Shown: positions 16,928 through 24,075, numbered from the stretch's first letter. The stretch: 40,292 nt of DNA from Planctomycetota bacterium (GCA_016873115.1 VGYB01000017.1:1-40292); one strand, 5' to 3'. The notes: generated by a model not told the origin, from the letters alone. Numbers and translations: made by a program.

Positions 16928-17914
16928 TCAGGCGAGGCATGTGGTGCGCAGGGTGCGGTCCCACGCGCCCCAGGCAAAGTTCTCGCGCTCGCCGTCGGTC
17001 CACCCCGCGGCAGCAAGCACGGCATCCAGGGCATCGAACTGGTCGGGTGCCCGCACTCCCGCGGGCACCTGCATCGGCGTGAAGCCGCCGTCAAGATCGC
17101 TGCCGAGGCAGCATTGATGGCGTCCCGCGATCGATGCCACGCGCTCAAGGTGGGCCAGCGCATCATGCAGCGTCGCCTCACGCCCGTGGGCGAGGAATGA
17201 GCCGTAGAGATTCAGCCCGACCACGCCGCCGCGAGCGGCGATCGCGGCGATCTGGTCATCGCGCAGGTGCCGCTGGCGATCGTCCACCAAGGCGCGGCAG
17301 TTGCTGTGGCTGGCCACGACGGCGCGCGGTGAAGTGGCAAGCAGGTCATCGAGCGCCGCATCGGCCAGGTGGCTTGCATCGTGCAGCATGCCGAGCCCAT
17401 CGAGCGCGGCGACGGTCTCGCGCCCAAGTGCCGTGAGCCCCCCGTGCGCCGCATTCCCGCCAGCGTGTCGCGAGCCGAGCGCCCAGGTCAGGCCCACCAC
17501 GCGCACGCCGCGCGCATGCCACCAGGCCACATCCTCGGGTGACCGGATCGGATCGGCACCCTCCATGAGCAGCACCACGCGAAGCGGTGCGGAGGTGTCG
17601 AGGTCCGTGGCCGTGCGCACGATGCGAAGGTGCCCAGCACGCTCCATGGCCTCGTACCACTCCAGTTGCCGGACACCGGCCGCAAAGGCACTGTCGGGAT
17701 CGAGCGCGTCGTAGCCCGTGGGCGTGCCTGCGCCCTCAGGGCTGCGCTCGGTGAAGATCGTGCCGAGCACCGTCGTCACGCGCCCGCGCACGAGTGCCGG
17801 CAGGCTGACGCAGCGCAACGCAGGATCAGGCGCGTCCGCGAGCAGGTCGTGTCCGTGAAGCGCGAGGTACGCAAGGTCGAGGTGGCCATCGCACCAACGG
17901 GTCGGTCGCAGCAT
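16928..17914 (-). CDS. Membrane dipeptidase-family zinc peptidase (M19, renal dipeptidase-like)
   Basis: The 328-residue product has the M19 metal-site pattern: DGHLDLAY (the HxD ligands) near the start, VLLMEGAD with the bridging glutamate, VVASHSN with a metal histidine, HDASHLAD and the GSDLDGG near residue 275. Such enzymes hydrolyse dipeptides, often with a D-residue at the C-terminal side, and are usually cytosolic in bacteria. No signal peptide is visible. It is divergent from the DUF2752 gene; their predicted -10 elements are only 14 bases apart. It converges on the ParA partner gene. Confidence 0.9.
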   Translation of the reverse strand: MLRPTRWCDGHLDLAYLALHGHDLLADAPDPALRCVSLPALVRGRVTTVLGTIFTERSPEGAGTPTGYDALDPDSAFAAGVRQLEWYEAMERAGHLRIVRTATDLDTSAPLRVVLLMEGADPIRSPEDVAWWHARGVRVVGLTWALGSRHAGGNAAHGGLTALGRETVAALDGLGMLHDASHLADAALDDLLATSPRAVVASHSNCRALVDDRQRHLRDDQIAAIAARGGVVGLNLYGSFLAHGREATLHDALAHLERVASIAGRHQCCLGSDLDGGFTPMQVPAGVRAPDQFDALDAVLAAAGWTDGERENFAWGAWDRTLRTTCLA

Positions 17915-17920
17915 GCCGCA

Positions 17921-17946
17921 AGGCTAGCGAGCACCGGCGTTACAGT
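17921..17946. promoter_or_regulatory. Divergent -10 pair for the M19 peptidase and DUF2752 genes
   Basis: TAGCCT (17921-17926, minus) ends 6 bases before the M19 ATG at 17914. TACAGT (17941-17946, plus) ends 6 bases before the DUF2752 ATG at 17953. Both predict leaderless mRNAs from a 38-base intergenic region. Confidence 0.5.
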
Positions 17947-17952
17947 CCGCGC

Positions 17953-18411
17953 ATGGCAGCGACCGCACAGTCCACCATCGATGCCCGGCTCTCGCCGTCC
18001 GAGCGCCTGACCTCGCTCGTGGTCGGCCTGGTTGCGGCAGCGCCTGTGATCGTGGCCGCCTTCCTGCGGCCCGATCCCTCTGGCATCGGGACGCATGTGC
18101 AACTGGGCATTCCGACCTGCACCTGGCCGACGGCCTTGGGCATCACCTGTCCATCGTGCGGGATGACGACGGCGTTTGCGCATGCAGCGGCTGGTGATCT
18201 CCTGGCCTCGATCCGGACGCAGCCGATGGGGTTCCTGCTCGCGGTGCTCGCCACGGCGGTAGCCATGCTGGGCGTGCTTGGAGCGGCGACAGGGAGTCGG
18301 CTAGGCTATTGGCTCTGCCGGAGTCCCGGCCGAACGGTTTGGTGGGTTGTCGGCTCCACGGCCCTCGCGTCCTGGCTCCTGACGACCGCTCGCCTGAAGG
18401 GATGGATCTGA
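17953..18411 (+). CDS. DUF2752 membrane protein
   Basis: The 152-residue protein has three predicted membrane segments (LTSLVVGLVAAAPVIVAAFL, FLLAVLATAVAMLGVLGAA, WWVVGSTALASWLLTTA). Between the first two is the family signature ITCPSCGMTTAFAHAAAGDL with its CPxCGxTTA core. DUF2752 proteins are small inner-membrane proteins of unknown function found widely in Bacteroidetes and Planctomycetota. The next gene starts inside its last codons, so they are probably translated together. Confidence 0.88.
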   Translation: MAATAQSTIDARLSPSERLTSLVVGLVAAAPVIVAAFLRPDPSGIGTHVQLGIPTCTWPTALGITCPSCGMTTAFAHAAAGDLLASIRTQPMGFLLAVLATAVAMLGVLGAATGSRLGYWLCRSPGRTVWWVVGSTALASWLLTTARLKGWI

Positions 18412-19073
18412 ACGTGCTTCGACCGCTGGCCATCGTCACCCTTTGCCTTGCGTGCCTGCCCCTCGGAGGCTGCTGGGTGTTCGGCGTGGCGAGTGCCGTG
18501 GGCGACAACATCGAGTCGCTCAAGAAGATCGAGGTCCTGGCGAAGTACGACGGCCTGGAGAACCGCACCGTGGCCGTGCTCTTGCAGGTCGACATGCAGA
18601 CGGCCTACGAGCATCCGACGGCGATGGGCAATGTGGCGCTCAACCTGGCCTTCGTGCTGCGCAAGAATGTGCACGGTGTGCGCGTGCTCGATCCCACCGT
18701 GGCGCTCGCGTGGCAGCACCAGAATCCATCGTGGCCAGCCATGCCTCTGGGCAAGATCGCGCAGGAACTCGATGTCGAACGGCTCGTGGTCGTCGACCTC
18801 TACGAATACCGCCTGAATCCGCCTGGGAACCGTTGGCTGTGGGACGGACTGGCCGCGGCCAATGTGGGCATCGTCGAGCACGATGGCCTCGATCCCGATG
18901 CCTACGCCGCCGAATTCAACATCATGGGCAAGTTCCCCGATATCGAGAACCTCGGCCGCGAGAGCGCGACCGAGCGCAGCGTTGAGATTGGTCTGCAAAA
19001 GGTCTTCGTCGACAAGGCAGGCTGGCTCTTCTACGACCACCTCGAGGACAAGTACCCGGATCGTGCACGATGA
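18402..19073 (+). CDS. Lipoprotein of unknown function, first of a coupled pair
   Basis: The 223-residue product starts MDLNVLRPLAIVTLCLACLP and ends its signal in LGGC, a lipobox, so it should be lipid-anchored. The ATG at 18402 overlaps the DUF2752 stop by 10 bases. The mature part has an alpha/beta pattern with VAVLLQVDM, KIAQELDVERLVVVDLYEYR and AAANVGIVEHDG. This loosely recalls CsgG/FlgO-like periplasmic domains that sense or form secretion pores. This is a weak impression, not a family assignment. It overlaps the following lipoprotein gene by ATGA, and both products have exactly 223 residues, suggesting a functional pair. Confidence 0.72.
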   Translation: MDLNVLRPLAIVTLCLACLPLGGCWVFGVASAVGDNIESLKKIEVLAKYDGLENRTVAVLLQVDMQTAYEHPTAMGNVALNLAFVLRKNVHGVRVLDPTVALAWQHQNPSWPAMPLGKIAQELDVERLVVVDLYEYRLNPPGNRWLWDGLAAANVGIVEHDGLDPDAYAAEFNIMGKFPDIENLGRESATERSVEIGLQKVFVDKAGWLFYDHLEDKYPDRAR

Positions 19074-19741
19074 TGCTTCGACCGATCGTCATCCTGCTGA
19101 TGGCCGTGCCGTGCCTGTCGGCGGCATGCAACATCATCATCCCGGCGACCTACATCATCGAAGGCCCTCCGAAGGTGCCTGCGGTGTTCGAGCTCCCCGA
19201 AAAGCGCACGCTGGTCTTCGTCGATGACCCGAAGAACCGCATGACGCGCGTGGCCTTGCGCGCCGAGGTGGCCGACCGAACCGAACGGCTGCTCTTCGAC
19301 CAGGGCAAGGTGACCGAGTTGGTCAGCTGTGCCGATGCCATTCAGCTCGCGCGTCGCAGCGACGCGCAGGGCAAGCGCGCCAGCATCGAGTCGATCGGTC
19401 GCGCGATGAACGTGCAGCAGGTCATCTATGTCGTGGTCGAGCAATTCGCGCTCAGCGTGGATGGTGCCAGCCCGCGACCGGGTGCCACGGTGCGCGTGAA
19501 GGTGATCGACCTCGAAGACCAGACCCGCATCTTCCCGGGCGATGACGGCGGTCACCCGGTCCAGGCTGAGTTGCGCGAACCGCCGCAGTCGATGTACGTC
19601 TCCACCTCCGGCCGGCGCCAGATCGAGGACCAGCTCGCGATGCAATTGGCCACCGACATCGCCGAGCTCTTCTACGAGCACGAGGAGAACCCGCTCGGCG
19701 GCACGCTCCAGGCGCCCCGCCAGCGCGCACAGGATCGCTAG
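19070..19741 (+). CDS. Lipoprotein of unknown function, second of a coupled pair
   Basis: The 223-residue product begins MMLRPIVILLMAVPCLSAAC. SAAC is a lipobox, so it is exported and lipid-anchored. The mature protein has RTLVFVDDPKNRM, an amphipathic helix, then SIGRAMNVQQVIYVVVEQF and VRVKVIDLED. This order (strand, helix, INVQQVIYV strand) is similar to the preceding lipoprotein, so the two may be distant paralogues. It is translationally coupled to both neighbours: ATGA upstream and a 1-base stop/GTG overlap downstream. No known family was recognised. Confidence 0.72.
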   Translation: MMLRPIVILLMAVPCLSAACNIIIPATYIIEGPPKVPAVFELPEKRTLVFVDDPKNRMTRVALRAEVADRTERLLFDQGKVTELVSCADAIQLARRSDAQGKRASIESIGRAMNVQQVIYVVVEQFALSVDGASPRPGATVRVKVIDLEDQTRIFPGDDGGHPVQAELREPPQSMYVSTSGRRQIEDQLAMQLATDIAELFYEHEENPLGGTLQAPRQRAQDR

Positions 19742-20589
19742 TGACGCTGCATGTCATCGACATCGGCACGCCTGCCACCGTCTGCCCGACGCGGTTGAGA
19801 TCCATCGTCGAGTCGCTGCGTGCCCAGGGCGTCGAGCGAGATCGCATCGTGGCCGTGGGCACAGCCACGGACCATGCACGCGCGGCCGGTCTGGATGCCG
19901 GCCGCGTGGTCGGGGTGCGTCCGAACGCGCTGCATCTGGCCCGATGGACCCACGGTCATGGCCGCGTGGTGGCGTGGGGTGAGTGGAGCCATGGCGTGCC
20001 TGACGGCGTGTCGTGGGCCGAGCGTGCGCCCACATCGTGGCGGGCCGTGCCGCCATCGTCGTGGAATCCGGGCCCCGCTGCACCACTGGTGCTCTGGTGT
20101 GGCGAGCCTTCCGCAACGGTCTGCGGGCTGATCGCGGCCGAGGCGATCGCGAGGGTGGCGTTGCTTGGCTGCGCGGCTCGCTTGGTCTTGGCGCCGGGTG
20201 CAGCCAGGCTGGACCGCGCTCGACAGCTCGCGCACGACTTGGGCCTGAGTGAGTCGTTCATCGTGCTGGAGGACCACGCCGCGCTCGCCACGATTGCGGC
20301 TCAGGCGGCCGTCGCTGTGGTGGCTCCAACCATCGACGGCTCGTACACCATGGCGACGCAGGTCGGAGTACCGGAGTGCTTGGCTGCCTTCGCTGCGGCT
20401 GGTACGCCCTGCCTGGCCCCGCATGGCGCGACGCATGAACCGTGGGTGGTCCGACCGCAGGAAGAGGGGGTCAATGGGCTCACACTGTGCCTGGCTCGCC
20501 TGCTTGGCTCGGCCGGCGAGCAGACGGCCGCGGGCGCACGGGCGAAGGCCGCGGCTGCGGCGCTTCGCGAGTCCTTGGTGAGTGTCTGA
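19741..20589 (+). CDS. Hypothetical protein, possibly a glycosyltransferase-like Rossmann fold
   Basis: The 282-residue product starts at a GTG that overlaps the preceding TAG by one base. It has a strongly alternating alpha/beta pattern. LVLWCGEPSATVCGLIAAEA, RLVLAPGAARLDRARQLAHD and VAVVAPTIDGSYTMATQVGV resemble the second Rossmann domain of GT-B glycosyltransferases (glycine loop, then a D-G-S... acceptor loop). Key family residues are not certain. It has no signal peptide and probably acts in the cytosol. It is the last gene of the DUF2752-lipoprotein-lipoprotein run and converges on the amidohydrolase. Confidence 0.6.
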   Translation: MTLHVIDIGTPATVCPTRLRSIVESLRAQGVERDRIVAVGTATDHARAAGLDAGRVVGVRPNALHLARWTHGHGRVVAWGEWSHGVPDGVSWAERAPTSWRAVPPSSWNPGPAAPLVLWCGEPSATVCGLIAAEAIARVALLGCAARLVLAPGAARLDRARQLAHDLGLSESFIVLEDHAALATIAAQAAVAVVAPTIDGSYTMATQVGVPECLAAFAAAGTPCLAPHGATHEPWVVRPQEEGVNGLTLCLARLLGSAGEQTAAGARAKAAAAALRESLVSV

Positions 20590-20599
20590 GTGCTGCCGT

Positions 20600-21694
20600 T
20601 CAGGCGGCGAGGAAGGCCCTGGCGGCATCTCGGTAGAGCCACGAGAGCCGTTCACGATCAAGGCCGAGCCCCTGGAATCCCGGTGCATCGAGCGGTCCGT
20701 GGCGGATGGGATCGACCATGGCGAGATCGGGGTCGCTGATCGGGCTCGGCCCGTTCCAGGTGGTTTCCCAGAAGGTCCGCAGCGTCCAGTAGCGGCTGGT
20801 GTAGAGCTCGAACGCCTCGCGCTCGTCGTTGGCCTTGGACGCCATCTCCGACTTGCCGTCCATGGCGACCAAGTGGTCATCGCTCGTCACGGTGTCGCTG
20901 CCGAACATGATGCGCGCTTGATGGCGATCGAGGAACGCGATGAGCTCGTCGCGCGGGTGTCGTGAGAGTTCGCGCACCATCCACTTCGTTGCGCTGGTGT
21001 CGAGCCAGAGGTTGGTATGGCGGGCGAGGAGGCCATCGAGGAACACGAGGTCCTCGGGCCAGCCGCCCATGTGCGCCACCAGCGTCGGTACGCGCCAGCG
21101 ATCGAGCATGGCCTCGAGCGGTTCGTAGTGGGAGCGCTTGGTGCCATAGGTCGACGCATCGCGGTAACGCGTCGCGAACCACGCATCGGGATCGGCGCAA
21201 TGCACCATGAAACGCATGCCGAGTGATGCAGCGAGGTCGGCGGCATCCACGCGCGCGGCGGCACCGAGCGCGAGTGCGCCCGGGCTGCCGGCCTCGATCG
21301 CGATGTCCGTTGCACGCGGGGCAGCCCAGAACTTGACCGTCCGTACGCCTTCGCGGTGAAACGCACGGATCCTGTCGAGATACCCGGCCGTGTGTGCGCG
21401 CAGCCTGTCCGGGTCGGCGAAGTTCGGCACGGCGATGAAGTCGATGCGATCACCGAAGACCGCACGGATCGAGTCGAGTTGCTCCAGATGCGTCATCGAG
21501 TGGAGGCGCTCAATCCCGTAGAGCGCGCAGCAGTCGCGCAACAACGCGGCTGCACGCGCGCCGTTCACATGGAGGTGGGCATCGATGATCGGAACGCAGG
21601 GGGCACCCAGCAGCGCAGCTTCGGAGCGGTAGTCCAGGCCGAATCGATTCGACGCCCCGCGGAAGAGGCCGGTTGCAGTGGAGCCCACGCGCAT
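20600..21694 (-). CDS. Amidohydrolase-family metal-dependent hydrolase (amidohydrolase_2 type)
   Basis: From the ATG at 21694 the protein has 364 residues. Metal-binding signatures of the amidohydrolase superfamily are seen: DAHLHVN (HxH) near residue 39, FMVHCADPD, TLVAHMGGWPED and the terminal FGSDTV aspartate. The layout matches the amidohydrolase_2 or TIM-barrel decarboxylase/hydrolase group, whose substrates vary widely. The substrate here is unknown. An alternative ATG at 21700 leaves only one base after a TACGAT hexamer, whereas 21694 is 7 bases away, the spacing seen elsewhere, so I prefer 21694. Confidence 0.82.
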   Translation of the reverse strand: MRVGSTATGLFRGASNRFGLDYRSEAALLGAPCVPIIDAHLHVNGARAAALLRDCCALYGIERLHSMTHLEQLDSIRAVFGDRIDFIAVPNFADPDRLRAHTAGYLDRIRAFHREGVRTVKFWAAPRATDIAIEAGSPGALALGAAARVDAADLAASLGMRFMVHCADPDAWFATRYRDASTYGTKRSHYEPLEAMLDRWRVPTLVAHMGGWPEDLVFLDGLLARHTNLWLDTSATKWMVRELSRHPRDELIAFLDRHQARIMFGSDTVTSDDHLVAMDGKSEMASKANDEREAFELYTSRYWTLRTFWETTWNGPSPISDPDLAMVDPIRHGPLDAPGFQGLGLDRERLSWLYRDAARAFLAA

Positions 21695-21701
21695 CGTCAT
21701 G

Positions 21702-21707
21702 ATCGTA
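21702..21707 (-). promoter_or_regulatory. Predicted -10 element fixing the amidohydrolase start
   Basis: TACGAT on the minus strand ends 7 bases before the ATG at 21694 and 1 base before the ATG at 21700. The spacing favours a leaderless start at 21694. Confidence 0.4.
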
Positions 21708-21772
21708 GGCGCGGGTGCACGGAGGGCGTGAGGCGAATGGACGCTGCTGCCCGGGCGTGAGCTGCAGCGCGC

Positions 21773-22450
21773 TCAGCGCTTGCGGCCAGCAACTCCCGAG
21801 GACGAGCGTGAGCCATCGCGTGCCGGCGACTTCTTCGCCACGGGGCGGATGCGCCGAGGTGCAGCCTTGGGTGTGGCGCTGCGGCGCACGGGCGCACTGG
21901 GCACGGGCTCGAGCGTGGTCGTCGAGGGAAGATGCCGCGTGCGGAAGGCTGGAGTCTCAGGAGCCTCGATGGGTCCTTCGCAGAGGCACGAACCCGGCGC
22001 GTGCATGACCTGGGCGTGGTGCACCATCCCGACATAGACCTCGAAGTCCGCGTCGATGTCGAGATGGCGGACGAGCTCGCAATCGAAGAAGGCGTGCGCC
22101 CGCTCAGGCACGACGCCGCGGCTGGGTGCGGTGCGATGGGGAATGCCCAAGAACGGATCGCCCCCGTGGTCGGGTGCCCGCGCGAACATGCGTCGCAACA
22201 GGGCGTCCTCCTTCGGGAGCACGCTCAGGGTGAAGTTGCGGCTGTCGCGGATCAGGGGGCTGATGATCTGACCCTTTTCGAGAGCCACCATGAGCATGGG
22301 GGGGTGCATGGCGCACTGCTGCACGCAACGCACGATGACCCCCGTGCGGATCTCGCCGAAGGTCGCGGTTAGCAACATGGCGGCGTTTGGGATCAGCGCC
22401 AGAGCAGGGTCGGCCAACGCACGTGAGAGCGGGGGTCGGTCGGTCAGCAT
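21773..22450 (-). CDS. Flavin-reductase-like FMN-binding protein with basic C-terminal tail
   Basis: The 225-residue product begins at an ATG (22450) with GGGAGA five to ten bases upstream. The alternative ATG at 22462 has no such site. Residues 1-150 resemble the flavin reductase domain fold: PNAAMLLTATFGEIRTGVIV, CVQQCAMHPPMLMVALEKG and RDSRNFTLSVLP, which is the usual layout of the FMN-binding split barrel. The last 55 residues are low in complexity and rich in Arg, Lys, Pro and Ser, which suggests a disordered nucleic-acid or membrane contact tail. The redox partner is unknown. Confidence 0.78.
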   Translation of the reverse strand: MLTDRPPLSRALADPALALIPNAAMLLTATFGEIRTGVIVRCVQQCAMHPPMLMVALEKGQIISPLIRDSRNFTLSVLPKEDALLRRMFARAPDHGGDPFLGIPHRTAPSRGVVPERAHAFFDCELVRHLDIDADFEVYVGMVHHAQVMHAPGSCLCEGPIEAPETPAFRTRHLPSTTTLEPVPSAPVRRSATPKAAPRRIRPVAKKSPARDGSRSSSGVAGRKR

Positions 22451-22583
22451 GCAATCTCCCATGGCGTAACAACTGGCCAGAGTCTGGATTGTGATCTAAC
22501 TAACTACAATATCAAGACTTATGTTCGTGGTTCCCGCGAGATTATGGCTCAGATGGGGCCGACTTGAGAAAAATGGCAGCAGT

Positions 22584-22619
22584 GTGTTGCATGGTGGGGC
22601 CAAGTGTCGTAGAGTGGGG
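22584..22619 (+). promoter_or_regulatory. Four tandem 10-bp MraZ-type boxes upstream of mraZ
   Basis: GTGTTG (22584), GTGGGG (22594), GTGTCG (22604) and GTGGGG (22614) recur at exactly 10-base intervals. MraZ is known to bind arrays of GTGKN-type boxes spaced by one helical turn upstream of its own gene. The array ends 14 bases before the mraZ start. A TTGAGA at 22564 could be a -35 for a promoter overlapping the array, but the -10 is unclear. Confidence 0.75.
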
Positions 22620-22633
22620 CTGAGGTCACTTGG

Positions 22634-23050
22634 GTGCTCTTCACGTCCACCTACATCCACGGACTCGACGCGAAGCGTCGTCTAGCGATCCCCGCCCAAT
22701 GGCGGGCGCGCCTGGACCCCATGGTCCATGGCGCTCGGATCATGGTGTCGCCGGGCTCGGGTGGCCGGCTGTGCCTGTGGACCGAGAAGGAGTTCGAAGT
22801 CCAGGCGGAGCCGTTCCGGTCAGGGCTGGTGAACGATGCTCAATCCGCCAAGCGGGCGGCCTTGCTGTTCAGCAACAGCGATGCCCTCGAGGTCGATACG
22901 GCCGGCCGTATCCGCATTCCGGATCGGTTGCTCGAGCTGTTCAAGCTGGAGGACAAGGTGGTCCTCCTTGGGGTGGGCAACCACATCGAACTCATCAGCG
23001 CCTCGCAGTACCGGGAGCCGACGCTGGAGGACATCACGGGCATGCAGTGA
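22634..23050 (+). CDS. mraZ: MraZ, cell-division-associated transcriptional regulator
   Basis: The 138-residue product starts at GTG 22634, 7 bases after GAGGT. It has the two SpoVT/AbrB-like halves of MraZ: TYIHGLDAKRRLAIPAQWRA in the first and LEVDTAGRIRIPDRLLELF in the second. These contain the DxxxR DNA-contact motifs, with Arg in place of the usual Gly in the first. MraZ forms rings and represses its own operon, usually mraZ-mraW-ftsL. Here it is not followed by mraW or any division gene; it is followed by a structured RNA and csrA. Its operator array lies directly upstream. Confidence 0.93.
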   Translation: MLFTSTYIHGLDAKRRLAIPAQWRARLDPMVHGARIMVSPGSGGRLCLWTEKEFEVQAEPFRSGLVNDAQSAKRAALLFSNSDALEVDTAGRIRIPDRLLELFKLEDKVVLLGVGNHIELISASQYREPTLEDITGMQ

Positions 23051-23315
23051 GCGCACAGCGCACATTGCGGCTCGAACGAACGCACCAGGACGGTGCACTG
23101 GGTGCACGGATCGCACCCAATCGGGCACACGGAAGGTGCCCGGACACGCTGGAACCCGCCTGCACGGACGCAGCCTGTTCCAGCTTCTGACCGAACCATG
23201 GATGGTTCGGGCCACAGCCAAGGATGGCGGTGGCAGCCTCAAGGATGAGGCGCAGTGGGCGAAAGCCCGTTTCCGTCGATGCCCCTGCACCTCAAAGGGT
23301 GCAGGGGCATTTTTA
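23051..23315 (+). ncRNA. CsrB/RsmZ-like CsrA-sequestering RNA candidate: seven GGA-loop hairpins plus terminator
   Basis: The 265-base interval after mraZ holds seven successive hairpins, each with GGA in its loop. Stem positions and loop sequences are: 23082-23096 (AGGAC), 23099-23119 (ACGGATC), 23122-23142 (ACGGAAG), 23148-23184 with an outer 8-bp and inner 4-bp stem (ACGGAC), 23191-23210 (ATGGAT), 23211-23234 (AAGGAT) and 23236-23251 (AAGGAT). The stems differ in sequence while the loops stay ANGGA or AGGA, which matches the CsrA target ACANGGAU. GGA-to-GGA distances are 20-35 bases, suitable for bridging by a CsrA dimer. A GGGC-GAAA-GCCC hairpin (23257-23268) and an intrinsic terminator follow. 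No promoter was seen, so the 5' end is uncertain. It may be processed from the mraZ mRNA. The neighbour is csrA. Confidence 0.82.
23279..23314 (+). terminator. Strong intrinsic terminator of the GGA-hairpin RNA
   Basis: A perfect 13-bp stem, ATGCCCCTGCACC with GGTGCAGGGGCAT around the loop TCAAAG, is followed at once by a run of T (23310-23314). It separates the RNA and mraZ from csrA. Confidence 0.92.
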
Positions 23316-23356
23316 TGGACTTCCCAAGATAACCATCTGCCGGAACTCGACATTTG

Positions 23357-23478
23357 TTCATCCGAGGAGGGGTGAATCCCGAAGGAGGGGGGTACTTTGA
23401 TTTGGTCCGGGCGCGTCGCCTGGGTCAGCCACCGCACGGTGCGAACGGATGCGCGCGGTGGCCAGTCTGGGCAGGAGG
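23357..23478 (+). promoter_or_regulatory. csrA leader with GGA hairpins, likely CsrA autoregulation
   Basis: Between the terminator and csrA, TTCATCC pairs with GGGTGAA (23357-23376, loop GAGGAG). GCCACCGC pairs with GCGGTGGC (23428-23462), enclosing an inner 4-bp stem with loop GAACGGAT. A weaker CCC/GGG hairpin (23378-23389) has loop GAAGGA. The Shine-Dalgarno AGGAGG at 23473 is itself a GGA site. CsrA commonly represses its own mRNA by binding such sites. A promoter for csrA was not identified. Confidence 0.65.
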
Positions 23479-23484
23479 TCCGCT

Positions 23485-23721
23485 GTGCTCGTCATCACCC
23501 GTCACGTCGGCGAAGAAGTCATCATCGGAAACCCCGCAGCTCCGCTGGGGACCATCCGCATTGCCGCCATCAAGGGTGATCGCGTCCGCATTGCGTTTGA
23601 CTTCCCTCGAGAGATGCCCGTCCACCGCAGCGAGGTGGCCAGGGAGATCCTCGAGGAGCAGCAGCAGCGGCGAACTGACATCGCCGGCCGTATCACGGAA
23701 GACGGGGCGGCCGGGGCTTGA
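23485..23721 (+). CDS. csrA: CsrA, carbon-storage / post-transcriptional regulator
   Basis: The 78-residue product starts at GTG 23485, 6 bases after AGGAGG, and reads MLVITRHVGEEVIIG. It has IRIAAIKGDRVRIAFDFP and REMPVHRSEV, which contains the conserved VHR arginine that contacts RNA. CsrA dimers bind GGA motifs in hairpin loops near ribosome-binding sites and alter translation or stability of many mRNAs. It is often linked to flagella and surface life, though no flagellar gene is seen here. The residues NPAAPLG form a small insertion between the first strands compared with E. coli. A GGA-rich RNA directly upstream could titrate it. Confidence 0.95.
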   Translation: MLVITRHVGEEVIIGNPAAPLGTIRIAAIKGDRVRIAFDFPREMPVHRSEVAREILEEQQQRRTDIAGRITEDGAAGA

Positions 23722-23775
23722 TGCCCTGACCGCTGGGGCGGTCCGGTCCGCGCTGCACCCCTGGCGGGGTACGAC

Positions 23776-24033
23776 TCAATTCAGGGAATGGACCGAGACG
23801 ATCCCCGGGATGCGCTCCCGGAGCAGCCGTTCGATGCCGCCGCGAAGGGTCATGGACTTGCTCGGGCAGGTGATGCACGCTCCGAGGAAGCGCAGCACGA
23901 CCTTGCCCCCCTCCGTACTCACCACTTCCACATCACCGCCATCATCCCGGATGCCCGGGCGAACCAGATCCAGCACGGCCCTCACGCGCTCATCGAGCGG
24001 TCCGTGGGGCTGGGCCTTGGTCTCGCGGGGCAT
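23776..24033 (-). CDS. NifU-like C-terminal domain Fe-S scaffold protein
   Basis: The 85-residue product has the NifU C-terminal domain: LVRPGIRDDGGDVEVV, FLGACITCPSKSMTLRGGIE and LLRERIPGI. The C-x2-C pair in ACITCPS holds a transient Fe-S cluster for transfer to client proteins. The domain is present alone, as in many bacterial Nfu proteins. The ATG at 24033 lies 6 bases after a TACACT hexamer on the minus strand, so its mRNA is probably leaderless. The long upstream frame to 25338 is an antisense artefact of the next gene. It converges on csrA. Confidence 0.93.
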   Translation of the reverse strand: MPRETKAQPHGPLDERVRAVLDLVRPGIRDDGGDVEVVSTEGGKVVLRFLGACITCPSKSMTLRGGIERLLRERIPGIVSVHSLN

Positions 24034-24039
24034 CGCCAA

Positions 24040-24068
24040 AGTGTAGTCAGGCCTCGATTCCGTACACT
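24040..24068. promoter_or_regulatory. Divergent TACACT -10 pair for the NifU-like and lipoprotein genes
   Basis: TACACT at 24040-24045 (minus) ends 6 bases before the NifU-like ATG. A second TACACT at 24063-24068 (plus) ends 7 bases before the lipoprotein ATG at 24076. Identical hexamers with identical geometry on both strands support their use. Confidence 0.5.
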
Positions 24069-24075
24069 GGCCCGC

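Noticed and set aside
22836-23375. Plus-strand frame running through the mraZ-csrA interval as a possible protein.
   Set aside because: It starts out of frame inside mraZ, is rich in Arg and Cys, and runs through a perfect terminator hairpin; the GGA hairpins explain the interval better.
23397-23579. TTG-start frame preceded by AAGGAGG in the csrA leader.
   Set aside because: The frame overlaps csrA in another phase and is Arg/His rich; the AAGGAGG is better explained as a GGA site. A leader peptide cannot be fully excluded.
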